Source of the DNA: Collimonas arenae
Lineage (GTDB): Bacteria; Pseudomonadota; Gammaproteobacteria; Burkholderiales; Burkholderiaceae_D
Direction: 5' to 3'
Assembly (NCBI RefSeq): GCF_001584165.1
Contig: NZ_CP013233.1
Coordinates: forward strand, 1,488,001 to 1,552,000
Length of the DNA stretch: 64,000 nucleotides
The notes beneath the pieces were generated by a model. That model saw only the letters and a list, made by a program, of their open reading frames with translations, made no database searches and had not been told where the DNA came from. Position 1 is the first letter of the stretch. Each line of letters opens with the position of its first letter. The position numbers and the translations under genes were made by a program. Shown one piece after another: positions 27,212-38,689 of the stretch.

Positions 27212-29004
27212 ATGAACAACATCCGTAATTTCTCCATCATCGCCCACATCGACCACGGTAAATCCACCCTGGCGGATCGTATCATCCAGTCTTGCGGCGG
27301 CTTGTCCGACCGCGAGATGGAGGCGCAGGTACTCGACTCGATGGATATCGAGCGCGAGCGTGGCATCACCATCAAGGCCCAGACCGCAGCCCTGACGTAC
27401 AAGGCGATGGATGGCCAGATCTACAATCTGAACCTGATCGATACCCCTGGCCACGTTGACTTCAGCTACGAAGTCAGCCGTTCGTTGTCAGCCTGCGAGG
27501 GTGCGCTGCTGGTGGTTGATGCCTCGCAAGGGGTGGAAGCACAGACCGTCGCCAACTGCTATACCGCGCTCGATCTCGGTGTGGAAGTGGTGCCGGTGCT
27601 GAACAAGATCGACCTGCCTTCCGCCGATCCGGACAGCGCGATTGCCGAAATCGAAGATGTCATCGGTATCGACGCCCACGACGCGGTGCATTGCTCGGCC
27701 AAGACTGGCCTTGGTGTACGCGAAGTGCTGGAGTCGCTGATCGTCAAGGTGCCGCCACCGAAGGGCGATCCGAATGCGCCTCTGCAAGCGCTGATCGTCG
27801 ATTCCTGGTTCGATAACTACGTCGGCGTCGTCATGCTGGTGCGCATCAAGAACGGTACGTTGCGTCCAAAGGACAAGATTTTGCTGATGGCCACCGGCTC
27901 CCAGCATTTGACGGAAAGCGTCGGCGTGTTTACGCCTAAATCGCAATCGCGCGAATCGCTGTCGGCTGGTCAGGTGGGCTTCATCATCGCCGGTATCAAG
28001 GAGTTGAAGGCTGCCAAGGTGGGTGACACGGTGACGCTGGCGTCCAAGCCTGCGGCAGAAGCCTTGCCCGGCTTTAAGGAAGTGCAGCCGCAGGTGTTTG
28101 CCGGCCTGTTCCCGGTCGAAGCAAATCAATACGATGCGCTGCGCGACTCGCTGGAAAAACTCAAGCTGAACGACGCTGCCCTGCAGTACGAACCTGAAGT
28201 ATCGCAGGCGTTGGGTTTCGGCTTCCGCTGCGGCTTCCTCGGTTTGTTGCACATGGAAATCGTCCAGGAACGTCTCGAGCGCGAGTTCGACATGGACCTG
28301 ATCACGACTGCGCCTACCGTCATTTATGAAGTTGTGAAGCGCGACGGCACCGTCATGCTGGTCGACAATCCATCGAAGATGCCGGATCCGTCGAATATCG
28401 AGGAAGTGCGCGAACCTATCGTCACGGTCAACCTGTACATGCCGCAAGAGTATGTCGGTTCGGTCATCACGCTCTGTACCCAGAAGCGTGGGCAGCAGGT
28501 CGATATGAGCTATCACGGCAAGCAGGTCAAGCTGACCTATGAAATCCCGATGGCCGAAGTGGTGCTGGATTTCTTCGATCGCCTGAAATCGACCTCGCGC
28601 GGTTATGCCTCGATGGATTATGAGTTCAAGGAATACCGTTCGGCCGATGTGGTCAAGGTCGACATGCTGATCAACAGTGAAAAGTTGATGCGCTGGCGAT
28701 CATTGTCCACCGCGCCAACAGCCAGTACCGCGGCCGCGCCGTGGCCGCCAAGATGCGCGAACTGATTCCGCGCCAGATGTTCGACGTTGCCATCCAGGCC
28801 GCGATCGGCGCCAATATCATTTCGCGCGAGAACGTCAAGGCGCTACGCAAGAACGTGTTGGCCAAGTGCTACGGCGGCGACATCAGCCGCAAGCGCAAAC
28901 TGCTGGAGAAACAGAAGGCTGGTAAAAAGCGGATGAAGCAAGTGGGATCTGTCGAGATTCCACAAGAGGCATTCCTGGCAATCTTACAAGTGGATGAAAA
29001 ATGA
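27212..29004 (+). CDS. lepA: elongation factor 4 LepA (one-base frame break near residue 491)
   Basis: LepA is a ribosomal GTPase that back-translocates stalled ribosomes. G1 is [13 protein letters not shown], then [18 protein letters not shown] and [10 protein letters not shown]. The frame is intact up to NSEK (28684); after that the read frame gives a random tail and stops at 28765, while the neighbouring frame gives [17 protein letters not shown] and the normal ending to TGA at 29004. One extra G between 28683 and 28685 (AAG GTT for AAG TT) restores exactly 597 codons, the length of E. coli LepA. Most likely a base missing from the sequence. The stop overlaps the lepB start. Confidence 0.95.
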
Positions 29005-29916
29005 CATTGCAATCAATCCTGGGAAATTTCGCATTAATTCTGTTTATCCTGACGATCGTTACCGGCGTCATCTGGTTTCTGGACCGTTTCTACCTGAGCA
29101 AGCAGCGGCGCGCGAAGGCTACTGCAGCATTGGCCGAGTTCGATGCGCGCAACGCCAAGCTGAGTGCCGAGGTATCAAGCTGGAAGCGAGCGGACGCGCC
29201 GCGCTTGAGGCGAACCTGTTGCGCCAGCCAACCTGGGTCGAATACTCAGGCAGCTTCTTCCCAGTTATTGCGACAGTGTTTTTCCTGCGTTCGTTCTTGT
29301 ATGAGCCGTTCAAAATTCCGTCCAGCTCGATGGTGCCGACGTTGCTGGTAGGTGATCTGATCCTGGTGAATAAATTCACTTATGGGATTCGTCTGCCAAT
29401 CATCAACAAAAAAGTGATTGAGATGAACAACCCGCAGCGTGGCGACGTGATGGTCTTCAAATATCCGAAGGATATGTCGCTGGACTACATCAAGCGCGTG
29501 GTTGGGGTGCCGGGTGATAAAATAACCTACAAAAACAAACGTTTAACGATTAATGGCGAAGCGCTTTCTTATACGCCGTTGCCAGATTACCTGAATGAGG
29601 ACAGCCTGGATTACTCCCAGCAATTCACGGAAAACCTGTCAAACGTGCAACATACGATTGCGATCCGTAGCGGCAGACCACCGATTGCGCTGGAAGGCGT
29701 GATGGATTTTCCTAACAAGGATGCATGCTCTTACAATCCCGAAGGATTTACTTGCACCGTGCCCGCTGGCAATTATTTCATGATGGGCGATAATCGGGAT
29801 AACAGCGAAGACAGCCGTTACTGGGGCTTCGTGCCGGATCAGAATATTGTCGGAAAGGCATTTTTGGTCTGGATGAATTTGGGCAATTTCAAACGAATTG
29901 GCACTTTTTTAAATAA
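29001..29916 (+). CDS. lepB: signal peptidase I LepB (two frame breaks)
   Basis: Membrane serine protease that removes signal peptides in the Sec and Tat pathways. The ATG at 29001 overlaps the lepA TGA. The first frame gives one membrane helix ([19 protein letters not shown]) up to NAKLSAE; the next frame then gives the second helix ([15 protein letters not shown]), the nucleophile Ser in [10 protein letters not shown], the general base Lys in [12 protein letters not shown], and [16 protein letters not shown] missing G at 29171-29172 explains the first break. At the end, six T at 29905-29910 carry the frame past the expected stop to 30061 inside the next gene; five or seven T would give a stop at 29912 or 29916. 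The corrected length is about 305 residues. Confidence 0.92.
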
Positions 29917-29936
29917 ACCAAAGGCGGGAGTCGGGG

Positions 29937-30308
29937 ATGATAAGAATTTCCGGATATACACGGAAGCAACAAGGGATTACGCTATTCGGGTTGATCGTCT
30001 GGTTGGCGATCCTCGGGTTCATCGGCGTTGTTGCGGCGAAGGTGACGCCGACGACGATTGAGTATTTCTCGATCAAGAAAGCCATCGCCAGCGCCAGGAC
30101 GGCCGGTACGACAGTGCAGGAAATCCAGAATGCATTCAATAAGCAGGCCGAGGTAGGCTATATCGATGCGATCGCTGGAAAAGATCTGGACATTACCAAG
30201 AACGGCGACGATATCCAGATCAGCTTTGCGTATGAAAAGAAAATCCCGCTGGCTGGACCAGTCAGCCTGTTGATCAATTATGCGGGCAGCACCGCCAAGA
30301 ACCCTTAA
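29937..30308 (+). CDS. DUF4845 domain protein, membrane-anchored
   Basis: 123 residues. One N-terminal helix preceded by RKQQGITLFGLIVWLAILGFIGVVAAK, which resembles a type IV pilin-like N-terminal segment, then KVTPTTIEYFSIKKAI. DUF4845 proteins lie between lepB and rnc in beta- and gammaproteobacteria; function unknown. GGCGGGAG is upstream of the ATG. Confidence 0.9.
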   Translation: MIRISGYTRKQQGITLFGLIVWLAILGFIGVVAAKVTPTTIEYFSIKKAIASARTAGTTVQEIQNAFNKQAEVGYIDAIAGKDLDITKNGDDIQISFAYEKKIPLAGPVSLLINYAGSTAKNP

Positions 30309-30350
30309 ATACCATTGAACGATGACATCAAAGTAAGCGTCGGCGAAAAA

Positions 30351-31301
30351 ATGGACCTCATGTTATTGCAAAATCGGCTAGGCCACACTTTTAAGGATGC
30401 TACGTTGCTGCAGCAGGCCTTGACGCACCGCAGCCATAGCACCTTGCATAACGAACGGTTGGAGTTCCTCGGCGATTCGATCCTGAATTGCGTTGTCGCT
30501 TCATTGTTGTTCGACCGTTATACCAAGATCGACGAAGGTGACCTGTCGCGCGTGCGCGCCAATCTGGTCAAGCAGCAGTCGCTGTATGAAATCGCGCAGC
30601 GGCTGGAGCTGTCGCAGTTCCTGCGCCTGGGCGAGGGCGAATTGAAGTCTGGCGGGTTTCGGCGGCCGTCAATCCTTGCCGATACGCTGGAAGCGCTGTT
30701 TGGCGCGATTTTCCTGGATGCCGGCTTCGATGCAGCACGTGACGTGATTCGTGCCCTGTACATTCCGATCCTCGATACCGTCGATCCGAAAACACTCGGC
30801 AAGGACGCCAAGACGCTGTTGCAGGAATACCTGCAAGGCAAGAAGATCGCCTTGCCACAATACAATGTTGTGGCTACCCATGGCGCCGCGCACAATCAGG
30901 AGTTCGAAATTGAATGCCTGGTGCCGAAACTGGATATCCAGGTGTTCGGCAGTGGTGGCAGCCGTCGCGCCGGCGAGCAGGCTGCGGCCAAACTGGCGCT
31001 GGAAGCCGTGCAGAAAGCTTTCGTGAAAGCCCCGGCGACGCCACGCAAGACCAAGCCACGTACCGCGCAATTGAAACTCACCGGGATTGCGACGATCCAG
31101 CCGGATGCGCCCGACGCACCGCTTGACGAACCGATTGTTGCCAAGGCAGCCGGATCTGCGAAAACTGCTGGCAGCACGAAAGCTGGCAACGCGGTATCGT
31201 TACCATCCGCTGATGTCGCTGCGCCGGCAACTGCCGCAGCCGCGACTTCTGCAACCTCTAATGCAACACCCCTTATTACGAGTAAATCGAAAACCGCATG
31301 A
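30351..31301 (+). CDS. rnc: ribonuclease III with C-terminal extension
   Basis: 316 residues from ATG 30351; a TTG at 30315 would add 12. RNase III cuts double-stranded RNA in rRNA maturation and regulation. The signature [12 protein letters not shown] and the second acidic site [15 protein letters not shown] are intact, and the dsRNA-binding domain ends about [12 protein letters not shown] (residue 225). The last 90 or so residues (Ala/Thr/Pro/Lys-rich) are an extension not found in E. coli Rnc (226 residues). Its stop overlaps the era ATG by 4 bases. Confidence 0.96.
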   Translation: MDLMLLQNRLGHTFKDATLLQQALTHRSHSTLHNERLEFLGDSILNCVVASLLFDRYTKIDEGDLSRVRANLVKQQSLYEIAQRLELSQFLRLGEGELKSGGFRRPSILADTLEALFGAIFLDAGFDAARDVIRALYIPILDTVDPKTLGKDAKTLLQEYLQGKKIALPQYNVVATHGAAHNQEFEIECLVPKLDIQVFGSGGSRRAGEQAAAKLALEAVQKAFVKAPATPRKTKPRTAQLKLTGIATIQPDAPDAPLDEPIVAKAAGSAKTAGSTKAGNAVSLPSADVAAPATAAAATSATSNATPLITSKSKTA

Positions 31302-32224
31302 CAGACTCTACACCCCAGGCATCGACCGAAGCATCGCCGGCAGCTGATTTTCGTTGCGGCTATATCGCGATCGTCGGTCGGCCGAACGTAGGCAAGTCAA
31401 CCTTGATGAACGAGCTGATTGGCGCCAAGGTCAGCATCACCTCGCGCAAAGCGCAGACTACACGGCACCGGATCACTGGTATTCAGACCGTCGCCGATAC
31501 GCAATTCGTGTATGTCGATACGCCTGGTTTCCAGACCCGCCATTCGAATGCGCTCAACAAGACGCTTAACCGCACTGTGACCACCACGCTGACTGCGGCC
31601 GACGTGATCCTGTATATCATTGAAGCAGGTACCTTCGGCCCGGCCGACCAGCAGGTGATGGATCTGTTGCCGAACAACGTGCCATGCATACTTGTCATCA
31701 ACAAATCGGACCGGGTCAAGGACAAGGCAGTTTTGCTGCCTTTCGCGCAGAAGATTGCCGCGTTGCGCGATTTCGCAGCGGTAGTGCCGGTATCAGCCAA
31801 GCTGCGTTTTCAGCTGGATAATCTGCAGGGCGAGATTCGCAAGCATCTGCCGGCTAATCCGCCGATGTTTGGCGAAGACGACATCACTGACCGCAGCGAA
31901 AAATTCCTGGCTGCAGAAATCGTGCGCGAAAAAGTATTCCGTTTTGTCGGCGACGAGTTGCCGTACACCAGCACCGTCCTGATCGAGAAATTTGAGGTCG
32001 AAGGCAACTTGCGCCGTGTATTTGCCGCCATCCTGGTGGAGCGCGATACGCACAAATCGATGGTGATCGGCCAGAAGGGCGCACGCCTGAAGGATATCTC
32101 GACCCAGGCCCGGCTCGATATGGAGCGTCTGTTCGGCGGTCCGGTGTACCTAGAAATCTGGGTCAAGGTGAAATCCGGCTGGGCCGACAACGAGGCCGGA
32201 TTACGCGCATACGGCTACGAATAA
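31298..32224 (+). CDS. era: GTPase Era
   Basis: 308 residues. An essential GTPase that binds 16S rRNA 3' end in 30S assembly. G1 is [13 protein letters not shown]3 DTPG, and G4 NKSD, followed by the C-terminal KH domain with [25 protein letters not shown]. The first 18 residues are a Ser/Thr/Ala extension. Translationally coupled to rnc, as in E. coli. Confidence 0.97.
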   Translation: MTDSTPQASTEASPAADFRCGYIAIVGRPNVGKSTLMNELIGAKVSITSRKAQTTRHRITGIQTVADTQFVYVDTPGFQTRHSNALNKTLNRTVTTTLTAADVILYIIEAGTFGPADQQVMDLLPNNVPCILVINKSDRVKDKAVLLPFAQKIAALRDFAAVVPVSAKLRFQLDNLQGEIRKHLPANPPMFGEDDITDRSEKFLAAEIVREKVFRFVGDELPYTSTVLIEKFEVEGNLRRVFAAILVERDTHKSMVIGQKGARLKDISTQARLDMERLFGGPVYLEIWVKVKSGWADNEAGLRAYGYE

Positions 32225-32234
32225 GCCAATCAGC

Positions 32235-33112
32235 ATGAACGCGATCATCGCCGATGCTATTGCCGGAGAGGCAGCCGAGCCGTCGGCCGGTGTCGCCGTT
32301 GAGGTTGAGGAGGCGGCCATCGCTTTTCCGATCCCGATCCTGATCCTGTTATTGTTCCTGCCGCCGCCAGTCCCAGGCGGCGCGCCCGCGCCCCTGAAAA
32401 AGATACCCGCGTCACCGCGCAGCCTGGTTTTGTCCTGCATAGCTACCCGCACCGCGAAACCAGCCTGATCATCGACGTCTTCACCCGTGACTACGGCCGC
32501 ATTGCGCTGGTCGCCAAGGGAGCCAAGCGTCCCTTGTCGAAACTCCGTGGCGTGCTGCAAACCTTCCAGCCATTGTCGCTGAGCTGGAGCGGAAAATCCG
32601 AAATCCGTACCTTGATTGCCGCCGAATGGGTTGGTGGCTTGCTGCCGCTGGAGAAGTCGGCGCTGTTGTGCGGCTTTTATCTGAACGAATTGCTGGTCAA
32701 GCTAGTGGCGCGCGATGATCCGCACGCAATTTTATTCAATCATTACGTCACGACCCTCAATCAGTTGGCGCATCAGGAGCCTGCGCCGATTGTGCTGCGC
32801 CAGTTCGAAAGGGCGTTGCTCAAGCAGACCGGCGTGGCCGGCGATTTCACCATCTGCACCAGCAGCCGCCAGCCGATTGATCCGGCTGAAATGTACGTGG
32901 TCGATCCCGAGCGCGGTCCGCGGACGGCGCGCGCCTCCGATTCCTGGCCGCGCGTCAGTGGCAAGACATTGCTGGATATGGAACGCGAAGATTATCGCGA
33001 TGTTGCCACCCAGGCGCAAAGCAAGGTGCTGATGCGCTTCCTGTTGGCATATCATCTGGGTGGCGCGCCGCTGAACACGCGCCAGATACTGATTGATCTG
33101 ATGCAGTTGTAG
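32235..33112 (+). CDS. recO: DNA repair protein RecO (one frame break in N-terminal extension)
   Basis: RecO helps RecR load RecA onto SSB-coated DNA. From 32327 to the stop at 33112 one frame carries the whole conserved protein ([21 protein letters not shown], then [19 protein letters not shown]). It has no start codon of its own after an upstream stop. The ATG at 32235 opens the neighbouring frame and reads [19 protein letters not shown] to the four T at 32324-32327; one more T joins both into 292 residues. The extra 60 N-terminal residues are acidic and then Arg/Pro-rich. It lies 10 bp after era, as in other proteobacteria. Confidence 0.88.
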
Positions 33113-33184
33113 GCTGCGCGATGACTTGAGCTGGTTCTGTCAGTAAATGGAAGCACACAGACAATCAACAACGATGATGCAACG

Positions 33185-34336
33185 ATGAAAAATTTCCCCT
33201 GGTCCGGTGTCGCCGCCGGTTTTGTGACGGTACTGGTCGGCATTACAAGTTCAGCGGTCATCGTCTTGCAAGCGGCGTCCGCCGCCGGCGCCACGCCGAC
33301 GCAAATCAGTTCCTGGATGCTGGCGCTGGGATTGGGAATGGGGCTGACTACCATCGGTTTGTCGTTGCGTTATCGCGCTCCTGTGGTGACTGCCTGGTCC
33401 ACCCCTGGCGCCGCCTTGCTGGTGACCAGCCTTTCCGGCGTGCCGATGTCGGACGCCATCGGCGCCTTCGTGTTTGCTGGCGCGCTGGTGACCTTGTGCG
33501 GCGTCACCGGCTGGTTCGAACGGGCGATGGGCAAGATTCCATTGTCGATTGCGGCCGCCATGCTGGCCGCCATGCTGGCCGGCATCCTGGCGCATTTCGG
33601 CATGAACGTGTTTGTCGCGATGGAGCCGCAGTTCGTGATGGTGTTTGCGATGTTCGTCTTCTACCTGCTGTGCAAGCGCTGGTTGCCACGTTACGCCATC
33701 ATCATTGTGCTGCTGATCGGCACCGCGTTGGCCGCAGTCGAGGGCTTGCTGCACTTCGAGAAGTTCCATTTTGCCTGGGCGCTGCCGGTGTTTACGATGC
33801 CGAGCTTTTCCTGGTCGACTACTATTGGCGTCGGCATTCCACTGTTCGTGGTGACGATGGCGTCGCAGAATGCACCAGGAGTGGCGGTGATCAGGGCTTC
33901 CGGCTATAGCACGCCGGTATCGCCATTGATGACGTGGACCGGCCTGACCACGGTAGTGCTGGCGCCGTTCGGTTGTTTCTCACTCAACCTGGCGGCGATC
34001 ACTGCCGCCATTTGCATGGGCAAGGAAGCGCATGAAGACCCGGCCAAGCGCTACTGGGCAGCAGTTGCAGCCGGCGGTTTCTATCTGCTGGTGGGTGTGT
34101 TTGGCGCCACGGTTGGCGCCATGTTTGCCGCATTTCCGCAAGAACTTGTGCTGGCGATTGCTGGCCTGGCGCTGTTCGGCACCATCGCCAACAGCCTGAC
34201 GATCGCGATGGCCAACGACAAACAGCGCGAAGCCGCTCTGATTACATTCCTGGTGACCGCTTCCGGCGTTACGCTGTTCGGCGTCGGCGCCGCATTCTGG
34301 GACTGGTGGCAGGCGCTTTGGCGTACTTCGTCCTGA
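33185..34336 (+). CDS. benE: BenE-family (benzoate/H+ symporter type) transporter
   Basis: 383 residues with 11-12 hydrophobic helices. YRAPVVTAWSTPGAALL and FVVTMASQNAPGVAVIRASGY are BenE-family signatures. BenE proteins import benzoate with protons, but no ben, cat or box catabolic gene lies nearby, so benzoate is only the family guess. It sits between recO and pdxJ, which are usually adjacent, so it looks like an insertion into a conserved gene order. Confidence 0.85.
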   Translation: MKNFPWSGVAAGFVTVLVGITSSAVIVLQAASAAGATPTQISSWMLALGLGMGLTTIGLSLRYRAPVVTAWSTPGAALLVTSLSGVPMSDAIGAFVFAGALVTLCGVTGWFERAMGKIPLSIAAAMLAAMLAGILAHFGMNVFVAMEPQFVMVFAMFVFYLLCKRWLPRYAIIIVLLIGTALAAVEGLLHFEKFHFAWALPVFTMPSFSWSTTIGVGIPLFVVTMASQNAPGVAVIRASGYSTPVSPLMTWTGLTTVVLAPFGCFSLNLAAITAAICMGKEAHEDPAKRYWAAVAAGGFYLLVGVFGATVGAMFAAFPQELVLAIAGLALFGTIANSLTIAMANDKQREAALITFLVTASGVTLFGVGAAFWDWWQALWRTSS

Positions 34337-34447
34337 GCTGGAGGCAGGCGCCGGTTGCCGATGCAGGCTCCCAGGCCTTGCCGTTGCGCCAGAATTAGTT
34401 CAGGATTTCCTTTCCAATAAAATTTTCACCACTCACCCAATCCTCCG

Positions 34448-35203
34448 ATGAGCTATCTCAATCCAACATCGTCGATTATCGACCTTGGCATCAATATCGA
34501 TCACGTCGCTACCTTGCGCAATGCACGCGGCACGATTTATCCGGACCCGATACAAGCGGCGCTGCAGGCGGAAGAAGCGGGCGCTGATGCGATCACCTTG
34601 CACCTGCGTGAAGATCGTCGCCATATCCGCGATGCCGATGTCGAGGCGATTCGCCCGCTACTGCGCACGCGGATGAATCTGGAGGCCGCGGTAACCCAGG
34701 AGATGATCGATTTCTCCTGCAAGATCAAGCCGCATGATTCCTGTCTGGTGCCGGAGCGTCGCCATGAACTGACGACGGAAGGCGGTCTTGACGTGGTCAA
34801 GTATTTTTCCGAGGTGCAGGCGGCAGTTCGACAGTTGCAGGCGGAAGGGATACGGGTCAGTCTGTTCATTGATCCGGAAGCCGACCAGATTCAGGCCGCG
34901 GCGGAAACTGGTGCGCCGGTGATCGAACTGCATACCGGGCGTTATGCTGAAGCGCACGACGAGGGCGCTCAGCGCGCCGAGCTTGAGCGCGTGCAAGTGG
35001 CGGTGCAGGAAGGCGTGCGGCGCGGCCTCAAGGTTAATGCCGGGCATGGCTTGCATTACACCAACGCCCAGGCCATCGCCGCGATTCCAGACATCGCGGA
35101 ATTGAATATTGGCCACGCCATCGTGGCGCACGCGGTTTTTGTCGGCTGGAAAGCCGCGGTCAGTGAGATGAAGGCGTTGATGGTGAAGGCGCGCCTGGCT
35201 TAA
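34448..35203 (+). CDS. pdxJ: pyridoxine 5'-phosphate synthase PdxJ
   Basis: 251 residues, a TIM barrel that joins 1-deoxyxylulose 5-phosphate with 3-amino-2-oxopropyl phosphate to make pyridoxine 5'-phosphate. [15 protein letters not shown] at residue 14 has the conserved His, followed by [12 protein letters not shown] and [13 protein letters not shown] at the phosphate site. It is followed after 15 bp by acpS, the pdxJ-acpS pairing of E. coli. Confidence 0.98.
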   Translation: MSYLNPTSSIIDLGINIDHVATLRNARGTIYPDPIQAALQAEEAGADAITLHLREDRRHIRDADVEAIRPLLRTRMNLEAAVTQEMIDFSCKIKPHDSCLVPERRHELTTEGGLDVVKYFSEVQAAVRQLQAEGIRVSLFIDPEADQIQAAAETGAPVIELHTGRYAEAHDEGAQRAELERVQVAVQEGVRRGLKVNAGHGLHYTNAQAIAAIPDIAELNIGHAIVAHAVFVGWKAAVSEMKALMVKARLA

Positions 35204-35218
35204 AAGAGAGGGCTTGCG

Positions 35219-35611
35219 ATGATCTACGGCATTGGTACTGACATCATCCAGATCCCGCGTATCGAGGCGGCGCTGACGCGTAATGGAGATCGCTTTGCGG
35301 GAAAGATACTCGGCCCGCAGGAGATGGAAAAATACCTGCAGCGCAAAGCCAGGGTCGAGGCGCGCGGGATTCGTTTCCTGGCAACACGCTTTGCCGCCAA
35401 GGAGGCTTTTTCCAAGGCGCTCGGATTGGGGATGAGGATGCCGATGACCTGGCGTGCGATGCAAACCTTGAATGCGCCCAGCGGCCGGCCTATCGTGGTC
35501 GTCAACGAAGCGCTCGAAGAATTTATGAAAAAAAACGGCTTGACCGCCCAGGTATCGATTACCGATGAAGTGGATTACGCGGTCGCCTTCGTCATAGTGG
35601 AGAAGTCATGA
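35219..35611 (+). CDS. acpS: holo-ACP synthase AcpS
   Basis: 130 residues. Transfers 4'-phosphopantetheine from CoA to Ser37 of [18 protein letters not shown] holds the Mg-binding Asp, [18 protein letters not shown] the second metal ligand Glu. GAGGG precedes the ATG. The stop overlaps nagZ by 4 bases. Confidence 0.97.
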   Translation: MIYGIGTDIIQIPRIEAALTRNGDRFAGKILGPQEMEKYLQRKARVEARGIRFLATRFAAKEAFSKALGLGMRMPMTWRAMQTLNAPSGRPIVVVNEALEEFMKKNGLTAQVSITDEVDYAVAFVIVEKS

Positions 35612-36672
35612 GTGGTGTTGCAGGTGGCGGTGAGGTTGGTGTGAATACGTTTGGTCCGGTCATGCTGGATGTGGTTGGAACCAGCCTGACGGCGGACGAT
35701 ATCCGCCGCATCCAGCATCCGCTGACCGGCGGTGTGATCCTGTTCACGCGCAACTTCCAGGATCGCGCGCAATTGACGGCGTTGACCGCCGCGATTCATG
35801 CCGCGCGTCCAGGTATCCTGATTGCGGTCGATCATGAAGGCGGGCGCGTGCAACGCTTTCGCACCGACGGTTTTACGCGTTTGCCGGCGATGCGCGTACT
35901 TGGCCAATATTGGGAACGCGATGTGCTCGGTGCAACCAAGGCGGCGACTGCGCTCGGTTTCGTGCTGGCCAGCGAGCTGCGCGCCTGCGGTGTCGACCTG
36001 TCGTTTACGCCGGTGCTGGATCTCGATTTTGGCGGGTCGACGGTAATCGGCGAGCGCGCCTTCCATCGCGATCCGCGTGTCGTTACATTGCTGGCGAAGA
36101 GCGTGAACCACGGCCTGGCGCTGGCCGGCATGGCCAACTGTGGCAAGCATTTTCCTGGGCACGGTTACGTCGAGGGCGATTCGCATCATTCGATCCCGGT
36201 CGACGAGCGCAGCCTGGAACAGATCATGGAAGAAGATGTGAAGCCGTATGACTGGCTTGGCATGAGCCTGGCGGCGGTGATGCCGGCACATGTGATCTAT
36301 TCGAAAGTGGACAAGCGCTCGGCGGGTTTCTCCAAGAAATGGCTAACCATCCTGCGCAAGGATATCGGCTTCAACGGCGTCATCTTCAGCGACGACTTGA
36401 GCATGGAAGCGGCCAGTTCGGCCGGCGGCGTGCTCGATGGCGCCAAGGCCGCGCTGCAGGCCGGTTGCGACGTGGTGCTGATCTGTAATTCGCCGGACAA
36501 GGCTGATCAGCTGCTGGCCGGATTGCGCGTTGCCGCCGATGATCCGCGAGCGGCCGCATCTGCTGCGCGCCTCACCACGCTGTTGCCGCAGTCGTCGGCA
36601 ATCGATTGGGAAGCGCTGCAGTCCTATGCGCGTTATCAGGCCGCCAAAGCACTGGTGCAGGCATTGCTGTAA
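35608..36672 (+). CDS. nagZ: beta-N-acetylhexosaminidase NagZ
   Basis: 354 residues, glycoside hydrolase family 3. It trims GlcNAc from anhydromuropeptides in peptidoglycan recycling in the cytoplasm and so influences ampC-type induction. [45 protein letters not shown] with the catalytic His/Asp loop, and [10 protein letters not shown] with the nucleophile Asp are all present. It starts on the acpS stop. Confidence 0.96.
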   Translation: MSGVAGGGEVGVNTFGPVMLDVVGTSLTADDIRRIQHPLTGGVILFTRNFQDRAQLTALTAAIHAARPGILIAVDHEGGRVQRFRTDGFTRLPAMRVLGQYWERDVLGATKAATALGFVLASELRACGVDLSFTPVLDLDFGGSTVIGERAFHRDPRVVTLLAKSVNHGLALAGMANCGKHFPGHGYVEGDSHHSIPVDERSLEQIMEEDVKPYDWLGMSLAAVMPAHVIYSKVDKRSAGFSKKWLTILRKDIGFNGVIFSDDLSMEAASSAGGVLDGAKAALQAGCDVVLICNSPDKADQLLAGLRVAADDPRAAASAARLTTLLPQSSAIDWEALQSYARYQAAKALVQALL

Positions 36673-36691
36673 TGATCAAGAGCACAGACTC

Positions 36692-38560
36692 ATGAGTGAC
36701 TTAGAGACTCCGGATCCGCGCGCAGTGGTGCTGGATACTGTCGCCAAATTGCCGAACCTGCCAGGTGTGTATCGTTATTTTGATGCTGCCGACAATATCC
36801 TGTATGTCGGCAAGGCGCGCGATCTGAAGAAGCGGGTGTCGAGCTATTTCCAGAAGAACCTGGCCAGTCCGCGCACTGCGATGATGGTTGAGCGTATCGC
36901 GCGCCTGGAGACCACCGTCACGCGTAGCGAGGCGGAAGCGCTGATCCTGGAAAGCAATCTGATCAAGACGCTGCAGCCGCGCTACAACATCCTGTTCCGC
37001 GACGACAAATCCTATCCTTACCTGAAGCTGAGCAACCAGGAATATCCGCGTATGGCCTATTATCGCGGCGCGGTCGACAAGAAGAACCAGTATTTCGGGC
37101 CGTTCCCGAATGCCTGGGCGGTCAAGGAGTCGATGCAGATCCTGCAGAAGGTGTTCTTGCTGCGTACTTGCGAAGACAGCGTATTTGCCAATCGTACCCG
37201 GCCTTGCTTGCTGCACCAGATCCAGCGTTGCAGCGCGCCGTGCGTCAACCTGATCAGCCAGGACGACTATTTGGTGGATGTCGACAATGCCGCCAAATTC
37301 CTGCGCGGCCGGCAAACTGAGGTGCTGAGTACATTGGAGCAGAAGATGCACGCCTATGCCGCCGAACTGAAGTTCGAGCAGGCAGCAGGGGTGCGCAACC
37401 AGATCACTGCGCTGTCACGCGTGCTGCACCAGCAGAGCATGGAAACTACCGGCGACAGCGATATCGACATCATTGCGGTGATTGTGCAAGGCGGTCGCGC
37501 CTGCGTCAATCTTGCGATGGTGCGCGGCGGCCGTCACCTGGGCGATCGTGCCTACTTTCCTAGTCATGTGGACGGCGCGCTGTCGAGTCCTGAAGAAGTG
37601 GCCGGTGAAACTATCGAGCTTGCAGTGCTCAGGGCGTTCCTGGCGCAACACTATGTCGACGCGTTCATTCCCGGCACCCTGATCCTGAATATTGAATTCG
37701 ACGAACCGGCGCTGATGGTGGCGCTGATGGAGCAATGCGGACATCGCATCAATCTGCTGTTCCAGCCGCAGGGACAGCGTCGCCAATGGCTGGAGATGGC
37801 GCACAAGGGCGCCGAGATTTCGCTGGCGCGGCTGCTGTCGGAGCAGGGATCGCAACAGGCCCGCACGCGTGCGCTGGTGGATGTGCTGGCGCTGGAAATC
37901 GAGGATATCGACAACCTGCGCGTCGAGTGTTTCGACATCAGCCACACTTCCGGCGAGGCGACCCAGGCTTCCTGCGTGGTGTTCCACCATCACACGATGC
38001 AGAATGGCGAGTATCGTCGCTACAACATCAAGGACATCACGCCGGGTGACGATTACGCGGCGATGCGGCAAGTGCTGATGCGGCGTTACGAGAAAGTGGC
38101 TAATGGCGACGGCGTGATGCCTGACATCGTGCTGATCGACGGCGGCAAGGGTCAGGTCGAAATGGCGCGCCAGGTGCTGGCGGAGTTAGGGCTGGATATC
38201 AGTCTGATCGTCGGCGTCGCCAAAGGGGAAGGGCGCAAGGTGGGGCTGGAGACCCTGATTTTCGCCGATGGCCGCGTCGCGCGAGAGTTGGGCAAGGAAT
38301 CTGCAGCGCTGATGTTGATTGCGCAGATCCGCGACGAGGCGCACCGCTTTGCCATCACCGGCATGCGCGCCAAGCGCGCAAAGGTCAGGCAGAGCTCGCG
38401 CCTGGAGGAGATAGAAGGTATCGGCGCCAAGCGCCGCCAGAAGCTGCTGGCGCGCTTTGGCGGCTTGCGTGGGGTGGCTGATGCCAGCATTGAGGATATC
38501 GCGTCGGTCGAAGGAATTTCACGCCAACTGGCGGAGGAAATCTACAGGCAATTGCATTGA
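36692..38560 (+). CDS. uvrC: excinuclease ABC subunit C
   Basis: 622 residues from ATG 36692. An in-frame ATG at 36530 would overlap nagZ by 143 bp and adds an atypical Arg/Cys-rich head, so it is rejected. UvrC makes both incisions in nucleotide excision repair. The GIY-YIG domain ([18 protein letters not shown], about 22-100), the UVR motif around residue 210-245 ([12 protein letters not shown]), the RNase H-like endonuclease ([20 protein letters not shown]), and the C-terminal helix-hairpin-helix pair ([22 protein letters not shown]) are all seen. Confidence 0.97.
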   Translation: MSDLETPDPRAVVLDTVAKLPNLPGVYRYFDAADNILYVGKARDLKKRVSSYFQKNLASPRTAMMVERIARLETTVTRSEAEALILESNLIKTLQPRYNILFRDDKSYPYLKLSNQEYPRMAYYRGAVDKKNQYFGPFPNAWAVKESMQILQKVFLLRTCEDSVFANRTRPCLLHQIQRCSAPCVNLISQDDYLVDVDNAAKFLRGRQTEVLSTLEQKMHAYAAELKFEQAAGVRNQITALSRVLHQQSMETTGDSDIDIIAVIVQGGRACVNLAMVRGGRHLGDRAYFPSHVDGALSSPEEVAGETIELAVLRAFLAQHYVDAFIPGTLILNIEFDEPALMVALMEQCGHRINLLFQPQGQRRQWLEMAHKGAEISLARLLSEQGSQQARTRALVDVLALEIEDIDNLRVECFDISHTSGEATQASCVVFHHHTMQNGEYRRYNIKDITPGDDYAAMRQVLMRRYEKVANGDGVMPDIVLIDGGKGQVEMARQVLAELGLDISLIVGVAKGEGRKVGLETLIFADGRVARELGKESAALMLIAQIRDEAHRFAITGMRAKRAKVRQSSRLEEIEGIGAKRRQKLLARFGGLRGVADASIEDIASVEGISRQLAEEIYRQLH

Positions 38561-38689
38561 ACGCGGATTGCTTGCGCTGTCGGGTGTTGCATTCCCGCAG
38601 TCCGGTTTTACAGGTTTTGTTTCCCAACTGCGGCATACTGCTAGATAATTAACAGACGGACAGCTAGCTCCTTATCAATAAAACTATTT

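Noticed and set aside
29917..30061. C-terminal extension of LepB into the DUF4845 gene
   Set aside because: It overlaps a conserved gene in another frame and follows a T6 run; a one-base change gives a stop at the expected place.
32235..32468. Separate 77-residue protein before recO
   Set aside because: The acidic head and the RecO body join by one base at the T-run, and RecO has no start codon otherwise.
36530..36691. 54-codon N-terminal extension of uvrC
   Set aside because: It overlaps the end of nagZ and has no similarity to UvrC; ATG 36692 gives the normal length.
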